DNA from: an uncultured Collinsella sp.
GTDB taxonomy: Bacteria; Actinomycetota; Coriobacteriia; Coriobacteriales; Coriobacteriaceae
Assembly: GCA_900751755.1 (NCBI GenBank)
Contig: CAADSP010000097.1
Coordinates: forward strand, 1-7,545
Length of the DNA: 7,545 nucleotides
Direction of reading: 5' to 3'
Each line of letters opens with the position of its first letter. Position 1 is the first letter of the stretch. Of this stretch, positions 1 through 5,876 are shown in pieces. The translations under genes and the position numbers were made by a program. The notes beneath the pieces are model-generated. The model made no database searches. It was not told the DNA's origin and saw only the letters and a list, made by a program, of their open reading frames with translations.

Positions 1-837
1 CCCGCCGCCAGCAGAGCCGCACGCACGCCCGCGGCCACCGCGCCCATGCGCCCGCACGGCAGTACGCCACGCCACGGGCCCCGAAGCCCGCAGCAACCAC
101 ACCAGCACGCGCTCGCATGCCCACGAAGCCGTAACAACCAGCACGGTCCACGCCAGCAGGTCCGCCGTCTCGATCAAAAGCTTCGCCTGATAGATGCGTT
201 CGCCCACGGTGCCCGTCGCCATGCCGATGAGCTCCGCCGCCACGCCGGCCTTCCAGCTCATGCCGATCACAGCGCGGGCGCACGAAAGCACAAACGGCAG
301 GACTTCGCGCCAGGTGTGGGCACAAAACAGACGCCAACCCCGCACGCCATGCAGACGAAACATCCGCTCCAGCGGCCCATCCACTTGCGTCAAGCCCTCG
401 ACCAGCGAAAAATATACGCCCGGCAGCGCCATCAAAAAGACCGCCGCAATGCTCACGCGCGCCGACCCCAACCAAATGAGCAGCAGGACCACCACGCAGG
501 CAACCGGTGTCGCCTTAACAAACGAAAGCGCCGGCGCCACCAAGCGGGCAAACGTCAGCGATCGCACCGAGACTCCCGCCAGTACGCCGCCGCACACCGC
601 GGCAAGCGCCAGCCCGCCCAAGATTCGCGCACCCGAGCCTGCCAGAATCGCCCATGTGCCGACATCGCATACCAGTCGCAGCAACGCCACCACGACGGCG
701 CCCGGCCCCGGCAAAATCAACGGCTGCGCCACGAAACCCGCCATCAGCACCCACACGGCAAGCCAAAAGGCGGCAACGGCACCTGCTGCCGCCACCGCCT
801 TCATACGCTCTGTCATTTGTCGAGCAAACGCACGCAC
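1..837 (-). CDS. ABC transporter permease, TauC/SsuC-like (3' end off window)
   Basis: Inner-membrane permease of a nitrate/sulfonate/taurine-type ABC importer. In the window 279 codons are open and no stop is reached, so the end lies beyond the left edge. Hydrophobic segments fall near residues 14-35, 70-90, 98-123, 128-147, 178-200 and 226-249. Residues about 155-204 match the family's cytoplasmic coupling loop, with a degenerate EAA region (LERMFRLHG) followed by WREVLPFVLSCARA and GVAAELIG. I chose the GTG start at 837 because a GGAG (844-847) sits 6 nt upstream; ATG at 816 (codon 8) is in frame but has no clear ribosome site. The gene starts 3 nt after the binding-protein stop, so the two are surely co-transcribed. 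The tail after residue 250 is Arg/Gly-rich, unusual for this family. An ATG at 47 in another frame could start the next gene, where an ATPase is expected. Substrate is unknown. Confidence 0.85.
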   Translation of the reverse strand, partial: MRAFARQMTERMKAVAAAGAVAAFWLAVWVLMAGFVAQPLILPGPGAVVVALLRLVCDVGTWAILAGSGARILGGLALAAVCGGVLAGVSVRSLTFARLVAPALSFVKATPVACVVVLLLIWLGSARVSIAAVFLMALPGVYFSLVEGLTQVDGPLERMFRLHGVRGWRLFCAHTWREVLPFVLSCARAVIGMSWKAGVAAELIGMATGTVGERIYQAKLLIETADLLAWTVLVVTASWACERVLVWLLRASGPVAWRTAVRAHGRGGRGRACGSAGGG

Positions 838-840
838 GGG

Positions 841-1896
841 CTACTCCATGTAGTAGAAATCGTCAGCCGGGAGCTTGCCGCCCACGGCGCTCGCGTCCGC
901 ATCGGCCAGCACCTGCAGGTACCCACCGAGCGCCGCCTTCATATCCCTCCCCGTCTGGCACACGAGCATGCACCCGGGAATCGCCTTTTCGGCAATCGTG
1001 GCGTTATCCACGATACCCGCATCGACCACGGCCTGAGCCCAGTCTGCTGGCACCGCGTTCACGGCCTCAACGCTCGCAGCATGGCAGCTCAGGAATTCCG
1101 CCACGGCCTCGGGATGCTCCTCGGCAAAGGCACGGCGCACCACGGTCACGCCCGTCAGCAGGCGCGAACCCGTGTCACCTGCCAGCTCATCCCACACATC
1201 GGTCAGGCTCACCGGTGCCGACAGCTTGCCCTCGCTCTTTGCGATGGCAGCGGTTTTGAACGGCTCGGGTAGCACGCCCACGGCAGACGGATCGGCAAGC
1301 AACGCCGACAGTACCTCGGTGGGCTCGCTCTTAAACTCAAGCGCCACCTGGCCGGTCAGGCCCGCGCGCTCCAAGAGGTAGTTCATGACGTACTCCGGCG
1401 TGGTGCCCTTGCCCGTCATATAGACAGTATGGCCCGCCAGATCGCCAAACGAGGCCACACTCGCGTCGCCCGTCACAACGTTCAGCACGCCCAGCGTGTT
1501 GATGTCTATGACCTGCACCGCGCCCTCGGTCTTGTTGTAGAGCACGCTCGCCACGTTGGCCGGCACCAGGGCGATATCGACATCGCCCTGAATCACCTTG
1601 GGCACGATCTCGTCGGCTGCAGTGTTGATCGCAAAGTCGAACTCATTGTCCGTGGCACCATCGGCCGCCTGGTCCATAAACTGCACCAGACCAATCGACG
1701 TCGGACCCTTGAGCGAGGCGACGTGCACCTCGACCGGCTCTGCGACAGCACCGGCGCCGTCCGTGGCAGCCGAGCCCGCGGCGGACCCCGCCCCCGCAGC
1801 TCCGTCGCCACAGCCAGCCAGCGCGAGCGACAACGCGCCCGCGGCGAGCGCCGAGGCAAACCCCCGGCGCGACAGCTCAACATTAAACGCGCGCAT
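841..1896 (-). CDS. ABC transporter substrate-binding lipoprotein, NMT1/TauA-like
   Basis: Extracytoplasmic solute-binding protein of the importer, 351 aa. The N-terminus has a twin-arginine motif (SRRGF, residues 9-13), a hydrophobic stretch and a lipobox LAGC with Cys29 as the lipidated residue, so a Tat-exported, membrane-anchored lipoprotein is likely. A low-complexity Gly/Ala/Ser linker (about 30-53) leads into an NMT1/TauA-like fold beginning EVHVASLKGPTSIGL; later segments such as IPKVIQGDVDIALVP-type and LPEPFKTAAI match what this family shows around its ligand cleft. ATG 1896 is preferred: a GAGGGG lies about 11 nt upstream, whereas GTG 1905, in frame, would leave only about 2 nt. 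The gene begins 2 nt after the hydrogenase stop. The family includes nitrate, sulfonate, taurine, bicarbonate and thiamine-precursor binders; nothing visible fixes the ligand. Confidence 0.88.
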   Translation of the reverse strand: MRAFNVELSRRGFASALAAGALSLALAGCGDGAAGAGSAAGSAATDGAGAVAEPVEVHVASLKGPTSIGLVQFMDQAADGATDNEFDFAINTAADEIVPKVIQGDVDIALVPANVASVLYNKTEGAVQVIDINTLGVLNVVTGDASVASFGDLAGHTVYMTGKGTTPEYVMNYLLERAGLTGQVALEFKSEPTEVLSALLADPSAVGVLPEPFKTAAIAKSEGKLSAPVSLTDVWDELAGDTGSRLLTGVTVVRRAFAEEHPEAVAEFLSCHAASVEAVNAVPADWAQAVVDAGIVDNATIAEKAIPGCMLVCQTGRDMKAALGGYLQVLADADASAVGGKLPADDFYYME

Positions 1897-1898
1897 CG

Positions 1899-3710
1899 CT
1901 AGCACGTCCCCTCGTTAGGCATCGTCCATGCGTGATGGTCGGTATGCAGCAATTCCTCGGCCAGCGGCGAGAGCGGCGCACCCAAGAACTCGCTATAGCA
2001 CGCCTGAACATCGGGATTCTCATGCGAGAAGCGAATCTCGGCGTTCGCATCGAGGCCCCAGAGCACCTGACCGCGCTCGGCTGCCAGCTCGCAACCGTCG
2101 TGGATGGGCTGACCGCCACCACCGACGCAGCCGCCGGGGCACGCCATGACCTCGACAAAGTCATAGCTCGCACGACCGTCGCGAATCGCGTCGAGTAGGC
2201 GGGCGGCGTTGCCCAGCCCGTGCACCACGGCGACGCGCACCTTGGTGCCCTCGATATCGGCCGAGGCTTCCTTCCAGCCGTCCAGGCCGCGCACGTCGGT
2301 AAAGAAGTCCGCATCGGGGTTCTTGCCCGTCACCAGGTAATAGGCCGAGCGCACGGCGGCCTCCATCACGCCGCCCGTGGCGCCAAAGATCACACCCGCG
2401 CCCGTGCCAAAGCCCAACGGCGTATCGAGCGGCTCCTCGACCAGCGTGTCAACGCTCACGTGGCTCGCGCGGATCATGCGCACCATCTCGCGCACCGTCA
2501 GCGCAACGTCCACGTCGGGCGCGCCGCCCTCGCCCATCATGCTCGGCAGCGCACACTCGGCCTTCTTGGCCGTGCACGGCATAACGGACACCACGAACAG
2601 GCGCTCGGGCTCCACGCCCAGCACCTTGGCGTAGTAGGTCTTGGCGATAGCGCCGAACATCTGCTGCGGCGACTTTGACGTGGACAGGCTGTCGACAAAC
2701 TCGGGGTAACGTGCCTTCACAAAGCGCACCCAGCCCGGGCAGCAGCTCGTAAACATGGGCCAGCCGCGGCTGTCGCCCTCACCCTTAGCGGCGGCGCCCA
2801 GGCGCTCGAGCAGCTCGGAGCCCTCCTCCATAATGGTGAGGTCGGCCGAGAAATCGGTATCGAACACGTACTCAAAGCCCACGCGGCGCAGCGCGCAAGC
2901 CAGACGCTCGACGGTAGCCTCCTCGCGCGGAATGCCGAGCTCCTCGCCCCAGGCGCTACGCACGGCCGGCGCGATCTGCACCAGCACGATCTTGTCGGGA
3001 TTAGCGAGCGCGTCAAACACGGTCTCGGTGTCGTCGCGCTCGCGCAGCGCGCCCGTCGGGCAATGCGTGATGCACTGGCCGCACGCGACGCAATCGGTCT
3101 TGCCGATCGGCACGCGCCCGCGGGTGCCCACGGCGGTATGCGTGGCGCGGTTGGTCAGGTCCCAAAACCCTAGGCCCTGTACGCTCTCGCACACCTTGAT
3201 GCAGCGCATGCATTTGATGCACTTGTCGTTTTCGCGGATGATGGGGAAATCGAAATCCCAGCCCTCGCCCGCCAAATGCCTTTGATACGGCAGATAGAAA
3301 ATGCCCAGGTCGTTGGCGATGGTCTGTAGGTTGCAGTTGCCGCTGCGCACGCAGCTCGTGCACTGCGAATCGTGCTGGGACAGCAGCAGCTGCACGTTGG
3401 TGCGACGGGCCTCGCGAGCCTTGGGGCTGTTGGTGTAGACCACCATGCCGTCGAGCACGTAGTTGTTGCAGGCGGCAACCAGCTGATCGCAGCCCTCGAC
3501 TTCGACCACGCACACGCGGCAGCCGCCGATCTCGTTTAGATCGCGCAGGTAGCACAGGGTGGGAATCTGGATGCCGACGGACTTGGCCGCGTCCAGGATC
3601 GTGGTGTGCTCGGGTACCACGACCTCGCAATTATCGATAGTGAGCTTGACCATATTGAGTGCTCCGCTTTCGGTGTTATCGCTGACAGTGGGGTTGTTGA
3701 GCTCTACCAT
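1899..3710 (-). CDS. [FeFe] hydrogenase catalytic subunit, group A
   Basis: Cytoplasmic iron hydrogenase, 603 aa, which interconverts protons and H2. Domains in order: a [2Fe-2S] ferredoxin fold (Cys53, 64, 67, 81); a His-ligated [4Fe-4S] site (His113, Cys117, 120, 126); two ferredoxin-type [4Fe-4S] clusters (Cys164/167/170/174 and Cys207/210/213/217); then the H-cluster domain. All three H-cluster signatures are intact: TSCCPGW (Cys323/324), MPCTAKKAE (Cys379) and EVMACPGGCVGGGGQP (Cys524/528). This is an M3-type layout without the extra C-terminal [2Fe-2S] domain of HydA in bifurcating HydABC. It overlaps the flavoprotein gene by 7 nt, and ATG 3710 has a strong ribosome site (3719-3727). 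An in-frame ATG at 3653, where homologues typically begin (MVKLTIDN), also has a GGAG 8 nt upstream. The GltD-like neighbour points to HydDB group A2. The maturases HydE, HydF and HydG are not in the window. Confidence 0.95.
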   Translation of the reverse strand: MVELNNPTVSDNTESGALNMVKLTIDNCEVVVPEHTTILDAAKSVGIQIPTLCYLRDLNEIGGCRVCVVEVEGCDQLVAACNNYVLDGMVVYTNSPKAREARRTNVQLLLSQHDSQCTSCVRSGNCNLQTIANDLGIFYLPYQRHLAGEGWDFDFPIIRENDKCIKCMRCIKVCESVQGLGFWDLTNRATHTAVGTRGRVPIGKTDCVACGQCITHCPTGALRERDDTETVFDALANPDKIVLVQIAPAVRSAWGEELGIPREEATVERLACALRRVGFEYVFDTDFSADLTIMEEGSELLERLGAAAKGEGDSRGWPMFTSCCPGWVRFVKARYPEFVDSLSTSKSPQQMFGAIAKTYYAKVLGVEPERLFVVSVMPCTAKKAECALPSMMGEGGAPDVDVALTVREMVRMIRASHVSVDTLVEEPLDTPLGFGTGAGVIFGATGGVMEAAVRSAYYLVTGKNPDADFFTDVRGLDGWKEASADIEGTKVRVAVVHGLGNAARLLDAIRDGRASYDFVEVMACPGGCVGGGGQPIHDGCELAAERGQVLWGLDANAEIRFSHENPDVQACYSEFLGAPLSPLAEELLHTDHHAWTMPNEGTC

Positions 3711-5536
3711 TCCAGGTTCCTCCCTCCGCGGAACGCGCCAAAGCCAAAGTGGTCGCAACGCAGGCAGCGACTCGCCTCTTGGCGTGCCTCCTCCTCGGTA
3801 AGGCCCTGTTCGACCAGATTCCAATCGTGAATGCGCTCGCCGGCCTCGCGCTCGCCCAGCTCGCAGCGGCCGCACTCGTGCTTGCCCTTAAACTGAACGG
3901 TCGGCAGTTCCACGTCGAGCTTGATCTTGTGGTCGAAGCCCAGGTAGCGGTCGATATTTGCCGAAGCCACGCGGCCGGCGTTGATGGCACGGATGACGGT
4001 GGCGGGGCCGGTCTGGCAGTCGCCGCCGCTAAAGAGGCCATCGAAACTGGGCACGGCGCCGTCCGAATCGGTCACGACGCGACCCCACTTGCAGGCGATG
4101 CCCATGTCCTCAAACGGCTTGGAATCGATGTCCTGGCCAATGGCAACAAACACGCGCTCACAGGGGATGACGCGCTCGGGCGTGGCGGCGGCACGCGGGG
4201 CCGGACGCCCACGGCGGGGCTCGCCGATAATCTGCGGTTGCACGCGCAGGCCGCTCACGCGACCATCTTCGCCCGTCTCGATGGCGAGCGGCGCCGTGAG
4301 CTCCAGAACCTCGCAACCCTCGGCCTGGGCGCCGGCAATCTCGGCGTCCTGGGCCGTCATGTCGCAGATGCGGCGGCGGTAGACGATGCTCCCCTTTTCG
4401 GCACCGCAGCGCACGGCAGAGCGTGCCACGTCCATGGCCACGTTGCCGCCGCCGATGACGCACACGCGCTGGCCGCTCAGATCGGGCAGCTCGTCGTCGC
4501 CGATGGCACGCAGCATCTTGACGGCCGACTCCACGCCGGGCGCCTCTTCGCCCGGAAGGCCGAGCTTCTTATCGCTGTGGGCACCGATGGCCAGGTAGAC
4601 GGCATCGAACTCGTCGCGCAGGCGGGTAAGCTCCTCGCCGTTGACGGAGTGATCGAGCTCAACGTCGATGCCGGCGCTCAAGATCCAGTCGATCTCGGCC
4701 TGCAGGCGCTCGCGCGGCAGACGGTAGCTGGGAATGCCATAGCGCAGCATGCCGCCCAGGTGGTGGCGCTGCTCAAAGATGGTCACCTTATGACCCATCA
4801 CGGCCAGGTAGTAGGCACAGGAAAGGCCGGCCGGGCCGCCGCCGATCACGGCGACGCGCTTACCGGTGTTGTCCACTACATGCGGCTTGTGGTCGTTGAG
4901 GTCACTGTGCTCAACGGCAAAACGCTTAAGGGCAAGGATGTTCATGGGATCATCGACCATGCCGCGGCGACAGTGCATCTCGCAGGGATGTTCGCACACC
5001 AGGCCGCAAACGAGCGGCAGCGGGTTGTTCTTGCGGATGACCTTGACGGCATCGGCATAGCGGCCGGCCTCGACGAGCGAAATGTAACCGGGAATGTCGA
5101 CGTGCGCCGGGCAGCCCGAGACACACGGGACGCGGGCCTCACGATCAAAGCCGCAGGAGTGCTCGCGAATGTGATGCTCAAAATCGTCGCGGAAGCCGCG
5201 AATGGCCGTGAGCGCCATGGCGCCGGCCTCGTAGCCGATGGCGCAATCGCTCGAAAGGTAGATGGTGCGGGCCGTGCGCTCAATCAGGCTGAGTGTGGAC
5301 TCATCGGCGCGCCCTTCGAGCACATCGGCGAGCAGGTCGCTCAGCGCGCTTAGGCCCACGCGGCAGGGCGTGCACTTGCCGCAGCTCTGGGTGGAGCACA
5401 GGTTGACGAGCGCTGCCGTAAACTCCACGGGACACGGGGCGAGCGAGCTCACCGCCAGACGACGTCCGAGCGCATCGTGCAGGTCGTCCATGACGGCCTG
5501 AGCGTGGCTGCGTTCCATTACATGCAGTCGAGCCAT
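3704..5536 (-). CDS. NuoF C-terminal Fe-S domain fused to GltD/NfnB-type NAD(P)H flavoprotein
   Basis: Likely electron-transfer partner of the hydrogenase, 610 aa. Residues 35-122 match only the C-terminal [4Fe-4S] domain of NuoF/HydB (SCGKCTPCRVG with Cys52/55/58, and Cys98); the NADH/FMN-binding part of NuoF is absent. Residues 128-215 are the Fe-S domain typical of GltD, NfnB and dihydropyrimidine dehydrogenase (Cys138, 142, 177, 181, 185, 189). Then come an FAD site (VIGGGPAGLS, 230-239), a pyridine-nucleotide site (VIGGGNVAMD, 360-369, followed by VYRRR, which favours NADPH) and the closing FAD motif (FSGGDCQTGPA, 502-512). The tail adds CGRC (555-558) and SRCLRC (590-594, Cys591/594), possibly another cluster. 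ATG 5536 is chosen because GAGGGG precedes it by 5 nt; GTG 5551 lies upstream in frame. Glutamate synthase itself is unlikely, since no GltB is present and the Fe-S fusion differs. Confidence 0.9.
   Translation of the reverse strand: MARLHVMERSHAQAVMDDLHDALGRRLAVSSLAPCPVEFTAALVNLCSTQSCGKCTPCRVGLSALSDLLADVLEGRADESTLSLIERTARTIYLSSDCAIGYEAGAMALTAIRGFRDDFEHHIREHSCGFDREARVPCVSGCPAHVDIPGYISLVEAGRYADAVKVIRKNNPLPLVCGLVCEHPCEMHCRRGMVDDPMNILALKRFAVEHSDLNDHKPHVVDNTGKRVAVIGGGPAGLSCAYYLAVMGHKVTIFEQRHHLGGMLRYGIPSYRLPRERLQAEIDWILSAGIDVELDHSVNGEELTRLRDEFDAVYLAIGAHSDKKLGLPGEEAPGVESAVKMLRAIGDDELPDLSGQRVCVIGGGNVAMDVARSAVRCGAEKGSIVYRRRICDMTAQDAEIAGAQAEGCEVLELTAPLAIETGEDGRVSGLRVQPQIIGEPRRGRPAPRAAATPERVIPCERVFVAIGQDIDSKPFEDMGIACKWGRVVTDSDGAVPSFDGLFSGGDCQTGPATVIRAINAGRVASANIDRYLGFDHKIKLDVELPTVQFKGKHECGRCELGEREAGERIHDWNLVEQGLTEEEARQEASRCLRCDHFGFGAFRGGRNLEW
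3719..3727 (-). promoter_or_regulatory. Ribosome binding site for the hydrogenase start at 3710
   Basis: The minus strand reads GGAGGGAGG here, 8 nt before ATG 3710, inside the last codons of the flavoprotein gene. The ATG overlaps the upstream stop (GAATGGTAG), which suggests translational coupling. A second, weaker GGAG at 3662-3665 serves the alternative start at 3653. Confidence 0.6.
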
Positions 5537-5557
5537 AAGATCCCCTCTCACATGGCA

Positions 5558-5577
5558 GCCCGGAGGCGAGGCCGGGC
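5558..5577 (-). other. GC-rich hairpin in the hydrogenase operon leader
   Basis: A perfect 6-bp inverted repeat, GCCCGG and CCGGGC, with an 8-nt loop. It would form in the leader RNA about 22 nt before the flavoprotein start codon, just upstream of its ribosome binding site. It has no U-run, so it is not a terminator. A role in translation control is possible but unproven. Confidence 0.35.
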
Positions 5578-5600
5578 GAAGTTGCTACACGCACAACACT

Positions 5601-5621
5601 GACCTAAAAAGTTGTTAGGTC
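5601..5621 (-). other. Leader hairpin GACCTAA / TTAGGTC
   Basis: Perfect 7-bp arms with a 7-nt loop in the 5' leader of the hydrogenase operon. The stop codon of the small upstream ORF (5604-5606) falls inside one arm, so a translating ribosome would open this stem. No T-tract follows on the coding strand. Confidence 0.4.
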
Positions 5622-5645
5622 TTCACGCAGTTCGGCAGGCGTCAT
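5604..5645 (-). CDS. Possible 13-codon upstream ORF (leader peptide)
   Basis: ATG at 5645 reads MTPAELREDLTTF and stops at TAG 5604. A GAGGGTGA stretch about 10 nt upstream could act as ribosome binding site. It lies between the candidate promoter and the flavoprotein gene and ends within a hairpin, an arrangement seen in leader peptides. It could equally be chance: it is short, and no run of regulatory codons is visible. Confidence 0.22.
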   Translation of the reverse strand: MTPAELREDLTTF

Positions 5646-5696
5646 GAAATGTCACCCTCAGCGGTGAAATAGAACATTACCGCAGATAAATGCCAT

Positions 5697-5725
5697 ATTT
5701 GATAAAACGCGTTACCAAATTGCAA
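5697..5725 (-). promoter_or_regulatory. Candidate promoter with palindromic operator for the hydrogenase operon
   Basis: In the AT-rich stretch upstream of the operon the minus strand has TTGCAA (5720-5725), a 17-nt spacer and TCAAAT (5697-5702), each 4 of 6 matches to sigma-70 consensus. Between and overlapping them is an imperfect 20-bp palindrome (5699-5718), TTGATAA-N6-TTACCAA, that is TTGRTAA with its inverse. An operator here would block polymerase. It resembles redox-regulator sites in style, but its spacing fits neither Rex (N4) nor FNR. The predicted leader is about 150 nt. Confidence 0.35.
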
Positions 5726-5766
5726 TATTCAATGTGAAAAAGAGCGCCTTACTATTTTTCCTTTTT

Positions 5767-5828
5767 GATCCGTTTTCCTCCGTCCCCTTCGGATCACATG
5801 ATCCCTTGGGAACGGAGGAAAACGGATC
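5767..5828. repeat. 62-bp palindromic element with 17-bp perfect arms
   Basis: Arms 5767-5783 and 5812-5828 are perfect inverse copies (GATCCGTTTTCCTCCGT). Inside, CCC (5785-5787) pairs with GGG (5808-5810), and GGATC (5791-5795) pairs with GATCC (5800-5804) around a 4-nt loop, so nearly the whole element folds into one long hairpin. It contains four GATC sites in symmetric positions. A short T-run (GTTTTTGG) follows it on the plus strand only, yet no plus-strand gene precedes it, so it is not a normal terminator for the minus-strand genes here. It looks like a dispersed intergenic palindrome. Confidence 0.7.
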
Positions 5829-5832
5829 GTTT

Positions 5833-5865
5833 TTGGTGCAAAAGGGCCAGGTTTGTTTGCACCAA
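5833..5865. repeat. Hairpin TTGGTGCAAA / TTTGCACCAA
   Basis: Perfect 10-bp arms (5833-5842 and 5856-5865) flank a 13-nt loop. It starts 11 nt beyond the stop of the EFR1-like gene and is separated from the 17-bp palindrome by only 4 nt. On the minus strand an A-run, not a U-run, follows, so it is not a canonical terminator, although the two hairpins together could stabilise or attenuate the 3' end of the upstream transcript. Confidence 0.6.
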
Positions 5866-5876
5866 TCTCACTTGCG

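Noticed and set aside
46..1272. A 408-codon open frame on the plus strand
   Set aside because: Its product is very rich in Arg, His and Gln, typical of a shadow, and it is antisense to the permease and binding-protein genes, which are supported by motifs and ribosome sites.
3711..3875. N-terminal extension of the hydrogenase frame up to 3875
   Set aside because: It is a shadow of the flavoprotein C-terminus, arginine-rich and without family similarity; ATG 3710 has a strong ribosome site.
3749..5353. A 534-codon open frame on the plus strand
   Set aside because: It is antisense to the flavoprotein gene, whose motifs are unmistakable. Its alanine/glycine/histidine-rich product has no recognisable domain; long antisense frames are common in high-GC DNA.
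5537..5690. Known riboswitch (molybdenum cofactor or TPP type)
   Set aside because: I looked for their conserved cores and could not align them; only simple hairpins are visible.
5699..5718. Rex or FNR binding site
   Set aside because: Rex sites have a 4-nt centre between 7-nt halves and FNR sites are TTGAT-N4-ATCAA; this one has a 6-nt centre and does not fit either.
5767..5865. Terminator for the EFR1-like gene
   Set aside because: On the minus strand both hairpins are followed by A-runs rather than U-runs, so an intrinsic terminator is not supported, although some 3'-end function cannot be excluded.
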